From contig CAAHDV010000050.1 in assembly GCA_900770535.1 (NCBI GenBank), positions 1-11,264 of the forward strand: a DNA stretch of 11,264 nt. The letters are read 5' to 3'. Shown in pieces: positions 1 through 6,023 of this stretch. Under the pieces are notes generated by a model, which was given only the letters and a program-made list of their open reading frames with translations, was not told where the DNA came from and did not search any database. Within the stretch, counting starts at the first letter, position 1. Each line of letters opens with the position of its first letter. The position numbers and the translations under genes were made by a program. Source of the stretch: Lachnospiraceae bacterium. GTDB taxonomy: Bacteria > Bacillota > Clostridia > Lachnospirales > Lachnospiraceae.

Positions 1-729
1 GTCGCGGACACGGGACGGACCCACACCGACAAACATTTCTACGAAATCAGAGCCGGAAATGGAGAAGAACGGCACGCCGGCCTCACCGGCTACTGCCTTG
101 GCAAGCAGGGTCTTACCGGTTCCAGGAGGGCCCACTAAGATCACGCCCTTCGGGATTCTTGCGCCCACACTGGTATACTTCTGGGGATTTCTCAGGAAAT
201 CCACCATCTCCTCCAGATCCTCTTTCTCTTCCTGAAGACCTGCTACATTCTTAAAGGTTACGTTGCTGGTGTTGGTCATGCGGGCACGGCTCCTGCCAAA
301 GTTCATCATCTTGGCATTGGTGCCGCCGCCTGCACCGGCTCTCATATTCATGATGATCAGCATCAGGACTACTGCTCCCACGGAGATGGCCACCGGAAGA
401 ATAATACTCATCCAGTAACTGGTCTGTGGAACATCGTTCATGCTGTAGTCGATGTCCATGTCCTGAAGCATCTGCTGAGTCTGGTTTACATCGGACACAT
501 AGGTCACATAAACCTCTCCCGCGCGGTTAGAGAGACGCACCTCACCGGTAGGCGTCTGCTCGTTCTGGTAAATGATCAGGGAACCCACATCCCCGCTTTC
601 CAGAACCTGTTTAAACTGCTGATAACTCAGCTCGTTCTGTTTTCTGCCCGGCATAAATGCCAGAGCCAGTACGATCAGGAGCAGCGGAAGAAGCAGCCAG
701 CCGCCCCGAAAACCACTTTGCTGTTTCAC
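1..729 (-). CDS. ftsH: ATP-dependent zinc metalloprotease FtsH, N-terminal part (cut by window edge)
   Basis: Membrane-anchored AAA+ protease that degrades misfolded membrane proteins and selected regulators. The first 243 residues are visible. There is a transmembrane segment at about 11-26, an extracytoplasmic domain at about 30-103 and a second transmembrane segment at about 105-127. A Gly-rich linker (AGAGGG) follows, then the start of the AAA domain ([16 protein letters not shown]), Walker A GPPGTGKT at 200-207 and the pore-loop region EMFVGVG at 232-238. Walker B, the SRH and the HEXXH zinc site lie outside the window. I chose GTG at 729 because a perfect AAGGAGG sits 7 nt upstream. The ATG at 733 is in another frame that does not continue as FtsH. 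The binding site overlaps the hpt stop codon, so the two genes are almost certainly co-transcribed and translationally coupled. The tilS-hpt-ftsH order is the classical Firmicute arrangement. The family call is very secure. Confidence 0.97.
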   Translation of the reverse strand, partial: MKQQSGFRGGWLLLPLLLIVLALAFMPGRKQNELSYQQFKQVLESGDVGSLIIYQNEQTPTGEVRLSNRAGEVYVTYVSDVNQTQQMLQDMDIDYSMNDVPQTSYWMSIILPVAISVGAVVLMLIIMNMRAGAGGGTNAKMMNFGRSRARMTNTSNVTFKNVAGLQEEKEDLEEMVDFLRNPQKYTSVGARIPKGVILVGPPGTGKTLLAKAVAGEAGVPFFSISGSDFVEMFVGVGPSRVRD

Positions 730-736
730 TCATCGG

Positions 737-743
737 CCTCCTT
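737..743 (-). promoter_or_regulatory. Shine-Dalgarno site setting the ftsH GTG start
   Basis: AAGGAGG on the minus strand ends 7 nt before GTG at 729 and overlaps the TAA stop of hpt (742-744). It favours the GTG start over the out-of-frame ATG at 733 and suggests coupled translation of hpt and ftsH. Confidence 0.85.
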
Positions 744-1272
744 ACTGGTCAACCTCAACCACTCCGATGTACGGAAGGTTGCGGTATTTCTGAGCGTAGT
801 CCAAGCCGTAGCCTACTACGAACTCATCCGGAATGGTGAAACAGGTATAATCTACCTTAACCTGCTTCTTCACACGGCGCTCCGGCTTGTCGAGCAGGGT
901 GCACAGGTGAATGCTCTTCGGTCCGCGCTGCTTTAATACCTCGATCAGGTACGCAAGGGTGCGGCCGGAATCGATGATATCTTCCACGATCAGGACTTCC
1001 TTGTCTGCCAGGGACTCATCCAGGTCTTTGACAATACGGACTACGCCGCTGGACTTGGTGTCATCTCCATAACTGGAAACAGACATGAAATCCATGGTGA
1101 CCGGAACGGTGATACGTTTTGCCAGCTCACAGGTAAAAAATACACCGCCCTTTAAGATACAGATCAGGTGGATCTGCTTTCCCTCGTAATCTTTGCTGAT
1201 CTGCTCTGCTACTTCACTGATTCGCTTGTTTACGTCTTCTTCCGGCAACAATACTCTGATCTTATCTGCCAT
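742..1272 (-). CDS. hpt: Hypoxanthine phosphoribosyltransferase
   Basis: Purine salvage enzyme that transfers the ribose-5-phosphate of PRPP to hypoxanthine (usually also guanine), giving IMP or GMP in the cytoplasm. The 176-residue length is typical of bacterial HPRT. Visible motifs are the KGG loop at 41-43, the flexible-loop Ser-Tyr (SSYGDDTKSSG, 66-76), the PRPP-binding signature VLIVEDIIDSGRTL at 93-106 with its Glu-Asp pair, and the purine-binding end DEFVVGYGLDY at 149-159. The ATG at 1272 has GGAGG 8 nt upstream, inside the 3' end of tilS, and the two genes overlap by 11 bases. ftsH starts 12 nt downstream. In Bacillus the equivalent gene sits between tilS and ftsH, and its product has been reported to cooperate with TilS in regulating ftsH. 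Whether that holds here cannot be read from the sequence. Confidence 0.97.
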   Translation of the reverse strand: MADKIRVLLPEEDVNKRISEVAEQISKDYEGKQIHLICILKGGVFFTCELAKRITVPVTMDFMSVSSYGDDTKSSGVVRIVKDLDESLADKEVLIVEDIIDSGRTLAYLIEVLKQRGPKSIHLCTLLDKPERRVKKQVKVDYTCFTIPDEFVVGYGLDYAQKYRNLPYIGVVEVDQ

Positions 1273-2719
1273 AATCTTTTCCTCCGTCGCAGGTTACCTG
1301 CAATATGTTTTCTGTGTGTTCTTCTATCTTATAGTATTCGCTGATCCGGTATCCCACCACCCACAGCACATGACTGCCTTCTGCCAGAAGCAGAATCTGA
1401 TCTCTTGTTTCTTTTGGGATCTTCTCGTCGATCATGTAACGGGTAACGGTCTTGCGCCCTCCGGACGGCAGAATCAGGTAATCCCCCGCCCGTCTGGTTC
1501 TCACAGACAGCGTACCTTTAATTTTATCATAGTCAAACCATTTCGTATACTGGTTTTTAGGAATTTCCTGGTCTTTTTGACGAGAAAAAACGCTCATATG
1601 GAGCTCTGGGGCCCTCTGGTACACGGCGTTCCCGCCGCGGCCGCCAATTTTACTGTCCAAAACCGGCTTCTCTTCTGTCTTTCTCATAATTTTCAGTGTC
1701 TCGTATCCGGTTCGCGCCATAAGCCCGCCCGGCAGATCGAGACGGCTTCCCACCGGTTTGCCCGCCAGTTCCACAATGGCTGTGAAATGACGGCTGGTGA
1801 TGTCCTTCCATCCCGGCTGCAGCCGGTCCAGCATATGCCGGATCAGATAGGTTTTCAGGATGTCCGGCTGAGCCGCAAACACCGCAAGGGGAATTGCCGC
1901 ACGATCCGGAGCTTCTTTCGGACCAAGCACCATGGAATTTTCGACCGGTACGCGGGATGCCTCATTGTGTGCCATATCATTGGCCATCTGCCAGATTTTC
2001 TCTGCCTGCTGCCGCAGGTACACATCTGCCTGGCCGATGATCTGTCCGGCCTGGACAATGTGTTCCTCTGCCTGCTCATTTACTGTCTCTTTTAAAAGCG
2101 GAAGCACCTGACTGCGGATACGGTTTCTGGTATAATCCGCAGACTGATTGGTGCTGTCCTCACACCAGTCAATATGCTCCGCCGTTAAATATGATCTTAT
2201 CTCATCCCGCCCCACACAGAGAAACGGACGAATGCGCCGTCCCTGCAGCGGACGGATTCCGGCAAGCCCGGTCAGACCACTGCCGCGCAGAAGATGATGC
2301 AGAATGGTCTCCGCATTATCGTCCCGGTGATGAGCCAGGGCAATTTTCACCTGGCCTCCGCCAGAAAGCTCCTGCTCCCATTTTTCAGCCTCTTCCTCCA
2401 GTATCCGATAACGCAGGATCCGCCCGGCTTCCTCCTCTGAAAGACCATGCTCCGCTGCGTATGCCGGAACCTGACAGTGCGCCACAAAAAGCGGTACAGA
2501 AAAACGTTCACAAAGGTTTCGCACAAAAACCTCATCCCGGTCCGCCTCTGCTCCGCGGATGCCATGGTGAACGTGAACCGCGCGAAGCGCAAAATCCAGC
2601 CGTTTCATCACCGTCAGTAAACACACGGAATCCGCCCCGCCGGAAAGCGCCACGATCACCGCATCCCCCGGGGCAGCCATGTCCTGTTCCCGGATATAAT
2701 CTCTCACTTTATTTAACAT
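1262..2719 (-). CDS. tilS: tRNA(Ile)-lysidine synthetase TilS
   Basis: N-type ATP pyrophosphatase that attaches lysine to C34 of the CAU-anticodon isoleucine tRNA, making lysidine and changing both codon reading and charging. The essential PP-loop SGGADS is at 26-31. The family's HVHHGIRG is at 49-55 and the AHHRDDNAETILHHLLRGSG block at 129-148, followed by GLAGIRP. The C-terminal tRNA-binding domain shows AGDYLILPSGGRKTVTRYMIDEKIP (411-435) and ILWVVGYRISEYYKI-like residues at 451-465, as in full-length homologues. At 485 residues it matches long Firmicute TilS rather than the short form. The start is ATG at 2719 with AGGAAAG about 5 nt upstream. It overlaps hpt by 11 bases. The 140-nt gap before spoIIE contains a plausible promoter, so tilS-hpt-ftsH may be transcribed partly independently. 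Confidence 0.97.
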   Translation of the reverse strand: MLNKVRDYIREQDMAAPGDAVIVALSGGADSVCLLTVMKRLDFALRAVHVHHGIRGAEADRDEVFVRNLCERFSVPLFVAHCQVPAYAAEHGLSEEEAGRILRYRILEEEAEKWEQELSGGGQVKIALAHHRDDNAETILHHLLRGSGLTGLAGIRPLQGRRIRPFLCVGRDEIRSYLTAEHIDWCEDSTNQSADYTRNRIRSQVLPLLKETVNEQAEEHIVQAGQIIGQADVYLRQQAEKIWQMANDMAHNEASRVPVENSMVLGPKEAPDRAAIPLAVFAAQPDILKTYLIRHMLDRLQPGWKDITSRHFTAIVELAGKPVGSRLDLPGGLMARTGYETLKIMRKTEEKPVLDSKIGGRGGNAVYQRAPELHMSVFSRQKDQEIPKNQYTKWFDYDKIKGTLSVRTRRAGDYLILPSGGRKTVTRYMIDEKIPKETRDQILLLAEGSHVLWVVGYRISEYYKIEEHTENILQVTCDGGKDYGR

Positions 2720-2764
2720 CTTATCTTTCCTGTATACAATCCTGATTATTCTATCAACACTTAA

Positions 2765-2793
2765 ACTATACCCGCAATTTTCGTCCTGCGCAA
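2765..2793 (-). promoter_or_regulatory. Candidate sigma-A promoter for tilS-hpt-ftsH
   Basis: On the minus strand TTGCGC (2788-2793) and TATAGT (2765-2770) are separated by exactly 17 nt. The -10 is 5/6 to TATAAT and the -35 only 3/6 to TTGACA. It lies 45 nt upstream of the tilS ATG in the only sizeable gap of this block (2720-2859). No clear U-tract terminator for spoIIE is visible in the same gap, so read-through from upstream is also likely. Confidence 0.5.
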
Positions 2794-2859
2794 GCAGTCT
2801 TTTTCTCGTTACGGTTCACACGTTGCGCAAAACAATAACGGGGTTTCGGCAAACTCACG

Positions 2860-4266
2860 CTACCGCTTCCAGATTCCCGCCACCAGTACTGTCATATCAT
2901 CATTCATGCCTCCGTTCTGGCAGGAAAACCGCAAAATCCGCTCTGCCATGTCCTGCGGCGTCTTCACCGGCATGGACTCCAGATACTCTTTTAAGCTGCG
3001 TTCCTTCTCAAGGCCCGGGCAGGCCTCCAGCACGCCGTCCGTCATCATAATGACCCGGTCGTCGTCCCAGAGCTTGCGGGAAAGAAGTACCGGCTCTGCC
3101 TGGGAGATCACGCCTGCAGGCAGATTCCCGGCGTCCAGGATCTCTGCCTGACCGTCACTGAGCACAAAGGTGGCCACCGCTCCCATCTTCATGGCCTCCA
3201 GCACACCGCTGCAAAGATCCACACAGCACAGATCCAGCGTGGCCGGATGCTGTTCCACCCCGGTTAACAGAAGAATCGTATTCACCATTTTCAGGGCCGA
3301 GCGGGCGGAAAACCCCGTCTCCAGAAGCTGCTGCAAAAGCTCGATCACCTTCCGGCTCTCCTGGGCCGCCGTTTCCCCGCTCCCCATGCCATCGGAAAGA
3401 CTCATGATCACCTGACCGGGAAGACTCCCGGAATAGGTATAATTATCCCCGGAAATCCCGCTCCCATTCTTTGACATGCGGGCAACCCCGTACATCATCC
3501 GGTATTCTCCCGGTTCCAGAAACCGCACAACCCCGGACTGCCTTGTGATAAGCGCCCGGGTGTCCGGCGGCGCGTACCAGCCCTTTCCGCCCGCAGCCTG
3601 TCCAAACAGCGCAGCCGCCTCCTTTGCCGTCATGCAACGACTCCCCAGAGCATGCAATGTCACATAGGCCTCCCGGTAACGGTTTTCGTGCTCCAGAAGC
3701 AGCATATTGTCTACCGAAATCTGATGAAGACGGAAGATCCGCCGCACTGCATCTTCCTTTTCCTCTGTAATATCCGCGGCCTGCCCCATCTGGCTGGCAA
3801 ACTCTTCCAGCATCACGGCCAGTTCCCGAAACTGCACCATAACCGTATCCCTGCTCTCCAGAAAACGGTTTTTCCACTCCAGATTCATGGTTGCCCGCCC
3901 CAGATTCCGGTTGAGCTGTGCCAGATACGCCTCTTTATTCCGGCAGGTTTCCAGGAACAGCCGGGGCATGTCCTCATATTCCACCCTGCCCTTCTGCTCA
4001 AAGGACCGGAGCAGATAATACAGATAGTAACTGCCATCCTTGTCCGCGTCACTGTACAGGTTGCACCGGCTGCACTGCCCGCACACTACGGCCGCTGCCG
4101 TCTGCATAGCTGCCAGAGCATCCTCCCTGGTCAGTCCCCGTTCCTCCTCCATCCGGTCATTGCACGCCCGGGCCAGGACTCCCAGCGACCGGGCCATCTC
4201 ACTTAGTCTCTCTGCCGTATATATATTCACATCAGCCATATCCCTGCGCCGTTTTCGCTTCCACAC
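2860..4266 (-). CDS. spoIIE: SpoIIE-type PP2C serine phosphatase lacking the membrane domain
   Basis: In the B. subtilis model SpoIIE dephosphorylates SpoIIAA to release sigma-F in the forespore and also binds FtsZ at the polar septum. This 468-residue protein has the linker region (Cys cluster CGQCSRC at 62-68, then ESRDTVMVQFRELA with likely coiled coil at about 137-152). A full PP2C/SpoIIE domain follows: ISGD at 271-274, SLSDGMGSG at 289-297, ATLDL at 342-346, NLPAGV at 381-386, MTDG at 408-411 and MNDDMTV at 454-460. The metal-binding Asp residues are all present. It differs from the roughly 800-residue B. subtilis protein in having no predicted transmembrane segment. The divIC stop lies only 75 nt upstream, so no membrane region is hidden there. 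I chose GTG at 4266 because AGGAGGGG sits 7 nt upstream. ATG at 4239 is the alternative. The position between divIC and tilS supports orthology. Confidence 0.9.
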   Translation of the reverse strand: MWKRKRRRDMADVNIYTAERLSEMARSLGVLARACNDRMEEERGLTREDALAAMQTAAAVVCGQCSRCNLYSDADKDGSYYLYYLLRSFEQKGRVEYEDMPRLFLETCRNKEAYLAQLNRNLGRATMNLEWKNRFLESRDTVMVQFRELAVMLEEFASQMGQAADITEEKEDAVRRIFRLHQISVDNMLLLEHENRYREAYVTLHALGSRCMTAKEAAALFGQAAGGKGWYAPPDTRALITRQSGVVRFLEPGEYRMMYGVARMSKNGSGISGDNYTYSGSLPGQVIMSLSDGMGSGETAAQESRKVIELLQQLLETGFSARSALKMVNTILLLTGVEQHPATLDLCCVDLCSGVLEAMKMGAVATFVLSDGQAEILDAGNLPAGVISQAEPVLLSRKLWDDDRVIMMTDGVLEACPGLEKERSLKEYLESMPVKTPQDMAERILRFSCQNGGMNDDMTVLVAGIWKR

Positions 4267-4273
4267 AAAAAAT

Positions 4274-4281
4274 CCCCTCCT
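4274..4281 (-). promoter_or_regulatory. Shine-Dalgarno site setting the spoIIE GTG start
   Basis: AGGAGGGG on the minus strand is followed by ATTTTTT and GTG at 4266. The spacing of 7 nt makes this GTG the best start. The in-frame TTG at 4290 lies upstream of the site and the ATG at 4239 has only a poorly spaced AGGG. Confidence 0.75.
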
Positions 4282-4288
4282 GAACCAC

Positions 4289-4318
4289 AATATATGCGGC
4301 AGGAAAGGATCCTATGTC
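4289..4318 (-). promoter_or_regulatory. Candidate sigma-E-like promoter upstream of spoIIE
   Basis: The minus strand reads GACATAGG (4311-4318), a 14-nt spacer, then CATATATT (4289-4296). The known sigma-E consensus is roughly GKMATATT-N14-CATACAMT. The central ATA and the CATA-A-T frame match, with mismatches in the -10 at positions 5 and 7. No good sigma-A hexamer pair at 17 nt was found here. A sigma-E promoter would be unexpected, because SpoIIE acts before sigma-E in B. subtilis, so this is tentative. Confidence 0.3.
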
Positions 4319-4341
4319 TGTTACTTTCAGTCTCGTCTGTT

Positions 4342-4668
4342 CTAGTTGTCTTTTGGTCTTGGTTTGAGCAAAATTTCGTCTGGTTTGACCAGTCCCAGCT
4401 TCTGCTTGGCCACTTCCTCTATGTACTGCTTGGTCTGTACATAGACCCTGCGTTCTTCCAGTTCCGCGGCCCGTTTCTGTTCGTTTTCCACCTGACGGGT
4501 CAGCGATTCTTCTTTGGCCTGATACTCCACGAGCTTCTTCTCCATGGAGGTATTCTTAACATTCACGACCACCGCCAGACTTAAAACCACTACGGTAATT
4601 CCGATAATGGCCAGTCGGTTGCCCAGGCCCTCTCTGCGTTTTTTGCGCCCCGTTCCCCGCGTTTTCAT
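4342..4668 (-). CDS. divIC: Septum formation initiator DivIC (FtsB-like)
   Basis: Small bitopic divisome protein that in known systems forms a complex with FtsL and DivIB at the division septum. The 108 residues comprise a strongly basic cytoplasmic tail (MKTRGTGRKKRREG), one transmembrane helix at about 19-37, and an external coiled coil at about 41-75 rich in Glu, Lys and Gln. The family ending is YIEEVAKQKLGLVKPDEILL at 82-101. I chose ATG at 4668 because GGTGAG lies just upstream. GTG at 4677 gives a 111-residue alternative with a weaker, distant AGGA. Its place between yabQ and spoIIE matches B. subtilis, except that the S1-domain gene yabR normally found after divIC is absent here. Cotranscription with yabQ (48-nt gap) is likely. 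Confidence 0.93.
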   Translation of the reverse strand: MKTRGTGRKKRREGLGNRLAIIGITVVVLSLAVVVNVKNTSMEKKLVEYQAKEESLTRQVENEQKRAAELEERRVYVQTKQYIEEVAKQKLGLVKPDEILLKPRPKDN

Positions 4669-4716
4669 AGTTCTCACCAGCTTTTTGTTATCCTGACTTT
4701 CTAATTCGATGTTATG

Positions 4717-5046
4717 TTACCTGTGTAATTTCATTCTAATGCATCGAAGAACCATTTTCAAGAGCTTTCGCAAATTTCTGCTGATGATCCTGTCATAAAA
4801 AAGCATGGATACAAAAATACATCCGATAATATAAAAACGCAGTGCCCCGTCATTCTCCCGATACAAAAACAGGAAGGTGAAAAAACCAGCCCAGATCCAG
4901 TAGCAGAAATCCTCCAGTCCCACCGCCAGACTCCTGTGAGGCACCAGAAACCGGAACAGCCGGATGAGATCGTACACCATCATAAGAACTGCGCCCACGG
5001 AAATACTCTGGAGCAGAAGCCGCGCCTCCCGGCATACCGCAGCCAT
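4717..5046 (-). CDS. yabQ: Spore cortex biosynthesis membrane protein YabQ
   Basis: Polytopic membrane protein which, in B. subtilis, is made in the mother cell under sigma-E and is needed for spore cortex formation. The 109 residues carry hydrophobic segments at about 10-29, 47-62 and 71-86, a conserved-looking VYDLIRLFR at 24-32 after the first helix, and FCYWIWAGFFTFLF at 47-60. The C-terminus is a basic amphipathic tail (RNLRKLLKMVLRCIRMKLHR). The length is shorter than some Bacillus homologues but usual for clostridial ones as far as I know. The ATG at 5046 overlaps the yabP stop as TGATG, so translation is coupled to yabP. The identification rests on the hydrophobic pattern plus synteny between yabP and divIC. 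The molecular function is not known from the sequence. Confidence 0.88.
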   Translation of the reverse strand: MAAVCREARLLLQSISVGAVLMMVYDLIRLFRFLVPHRSLAVGLEDFCYWIWAGFFTFLFLYRENDGALRFYIIGCIFVSMLFYDRIISRNLRKLLKMVLRCIRMKLHR

Positions 5047-5330
5047 CAGCCAAAGAGCCGGGCCAGAATGGACTGTCCGGCCTTCCGGTATGCCTCGTTG
5101 GAAGAGTAGGCCAGGCTGTCTATCTGCCCTTCTACCTCCATCTCTCCCTTTTCCACCGTGAGCCGGCTGACATGGAGATCTTTTCCCTTGATGGTCAGAA
5201 GACCCATGTCCGTATCCATCACCACCTGGTTTTCGTCAAAGGATACCACTTCCCGCACCCCTGTCAGGCTTGCCGCATTGCGGTTCTCCAGCCTGCAGGC
5301 ATGGGCGCGGATTCCGGATCTTTCTTCCAC
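5046..5330 (-). CDS. yabP: Sporulation protein YabP
   Basis: Small soluble protein of the YabP/YqfC family, required with YabQ for cortex or coat assembly in the mother cell of B. subtilis. The 94 residues show the family pattern: RLENRNAASLTGVREVVSFDE at 13-33, DTDMGLLTIKGKDLHVSRL at 39-57, EKGEMEVEGQIDSLAYSS at 60-77, and a C-terminal tail ending in ARLFG. The start is GTG at 5330 with GGGGAGG exactly 7 nt upstream. It overlaps yabQ by one base. A 77-nt gap separates it from rqcP and contains a good sigma-E-like promoter, so it probably has its own sporulation-stage transcription in addition to read-through from the HU promoter. Confidence 0.92.
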   Translation of the reverse strand: MEERSGIRAHACRLENRNAASLTGVREVVSFDENQVVMDTDMGLLTIKGKDLHVSRLTVEKGEMEVEGQIDSLAYSSNEAYRKAGQSILARLFG

Positions 5331-5337
5331 AAAAAAA

Positions 5338-5344
5338 CCTCCCC
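5338..5344 (-). promoter_or_regulatory. Shine-Dalgarno site setting the yabP GTG start
   Basis: GGGGAGG on the minus strand is followed by seven T residues and GTG at 5330. There is no other plausible in-frame start nearby with a binding site. Confidence 0.8.
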
Positions 5345-5361
5345 GCCTGAACTCATGGTTC

Positions 5362-5391
5362 AGTATATGGGAAGGTTTTACTGTTTATGAA
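5362..5391 (-). promoter_or_regulatory. Candidate sigma-E promoter for yabP-yabQ
   Basis: The minus strand reads TTCATAAA (5384-5391), exactly 14 nt, then CATATACT (5362-5369). The -10 differs from the sigma-E consensus CATACAMT at one position, and the -35 has the core ATA preceded by K and M bases as in GKMATATT. The inferred transcript would start near 5355, about 25 nt before the yabP GTG. B. subtilis yabP is known to be sigma-E dependent, which fits. A 6-bp inverted repeat (CTGAAC/GTTCAG, 5347-5363) overlaps the expected start. Confidence 0.6.
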
Positions 5392-5407
5392 AGTAATGAT
5401 GTAAGAA

Positions 5408-5647
5408 TCAGAGGTAGCGGTAGAGTTCTTTTGCATCGTCCTTGCGGACGGTTTCCTGCACATCAAGGACCTCCACTTTCACGGAAGAAGTACCAAACTG
5501 AATCTCAATGATGTCCCCGGCCTTCACGTTCACCGAAGCTTTGGCGGGGCGGTCATTGACCAGGACCCTTCCGGCATCGCAGGCTTCATTCGCGACAGTT
5601 CTTCGCTTAATTAAACGGGATACTTTCAGATATTTATCTAGTCTCAT
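5408..5647 (-). CDS. rqcP: RqcP, S4-domain ribosome-associated quality control protein (YabO/HslR family)
   Basis: Binds stalled 50S-peptidyl-tRNA complexes and, with RqcH, supports C-terminal alanine tailing in known Firmicutes. Almost the whole 79-residue protein is one S4 RNA-binding domain: MRLDKYLKVSRLIKRRTVANEAC at 1-23, GRVLVNDRPAKASVNVKAGD at 26-45, then IIEIQFG and a short Lys/Glu-rich tail. The length and opening MRLDKYL are typical of RqcP. ATG at 5647 lies only 3 nt after the HU stop. No clear Shine-Dalgarno site is correctly spaced, the nearest purine run being inside the HU 3' end, so translation probably depends on termination-reinitiation from HU. Both neighbours (HU, yabP) match the expected clostridial order. 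Confidence 0.93.
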   Translation of the reverse strand: MRLDKYLKVSRLIKRRTVANEACDAGRVLVNDRPAKASVNVKAGDIIEIQFGTSSVKVEVLDVQETVRKDDAKELYRYL

Positions 5648-5650
5648 AAA

Positions 5651-5926
5651 TTAAGCGTTTACAAGATCCTTTAATGCCTTACCAGCTTTGAACTTCGGGG
5701 TCTTGGAAGCCTCGATGGTCATGGTCTCGCCGGTTCTCGGGTTGCGGCCCTCTCTTGCTGCTCTCTCAGATACCTCGAAAGTACCGAAACCTACTAACTG
5801 GATTTTATCGCCTGCCTTCAGAGCCTCTGCGACTACATCGGTAAATGCCTTTACTGCTGCCTCTGCGTCCTTCTTGGAAAGACCTGCCTGCTCAGCTACT
5901 GCTGCTACTAATTCTGTCTTGTTCAT
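5651..5926 (-). CDS. hup: DNA-binding protein HU
   Basis: Nucleoid-associated histone-like protein that bends and compacts DNA as a homodimer. The 91 residues align end to end with the family: [22 protein letters not shown] at 1-22 (helical body), [20 protein letters not shown] at 39-58, and the beta-arm with RNPRTGE at 61-67, whose Pro63 is the intercalating tip. The ending is [18 protein letters not shown]. It starts at ATG 5926 with AGGAGG 8 nt upstream. A near-perfect sigma-A promoter (5995-6023) and a short hairpin leader precede it, which fits a highly expressed gene and makes HU the likely first gene of the rqcP-yabP-yabQ-divIC-spoIIE unit. Confidence 0.97.
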   Translation of the reverse strand: MNKTELVAAVAEQAGLSKKDAEAAVKAFTDVVAEALKAGDKIQLVGFGTFEVSERAAREGRNPRTGETMTIEASKTPKFKAGKALKDLVNA

Positions 5927-5945
5927 TATTAATTCCTCCTAAATG

Positions 5946-5974
5946 CGATAACGGCCGGAAAGGCCGTTTTGTCG
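5946..5974 (-). other. Hairpin in the HU mRNA leader
   Basis: A perfect 7-bp inverted repeat, AACGGCC (5950-5956) and GGCCGTT (5962-5968), has a 5-nt loop. An additional CGA/TCG pairing lies outside an internal loop. On the coding strand it lies between the promoter and the AGGAGG site of HU and is not followed by a T tract, so it is more likely an mRNA leader structure than a terminator for the HU transcript. On the plus strand it is followed by TTTTGTC, but no plus-strand gene ends here. Confidence 0.5.
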
Positions 5975-5994
5975 TAATTCATTTTGCCCTTTCA

Positions 5995-6023
5995 TTTATA
6001 TCTGTTTTGCTATGCTTTGTCAA
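5995..6023 (-). promoter_or_regulatory. Sigma-A promoter for HU and downstream genes
   Basis: The minus strand has a perfect TTGACA (6018-6023), a 17-nt spacer and TATAAA (5995-6000, 5/6 to TATAAT). The -35 lies inside the last codons of the GH13 gene. The inferred transcription start is near 5988, giving a leader of about 60 nt to the HU ATG. Confidence 0.88.

Noticed and set aside
1193..2095. 300-codon open frame on the plus strand
   Set aside because: It lies entirely antisense to tilS, the protein has no recognisable motif, and no ribosome binding site or promoter supports it. GC-rich coding often leaves such antisense frames open.
2821..2832. Palindrome TTGCGCAA between tilS and spoIIE as an operator
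   Set aside because: It is a single 8-bp palindrome with no second copy at a regulatory spacing; such motifs occur by chance.
4239..4290. TTG at 4290 as the spoIIE start
   Set aside because: It lies upstream of the AGGAGGGG site, which is positioned for the GTG at 4266, and the extra residues are not family-like.
5946..5974. Terminator for the GH13 gene
   Set aside because: The hairpin has no T tract on the transcribed strand and lies between the HU promoter and HU, so termination there would block HU itself.
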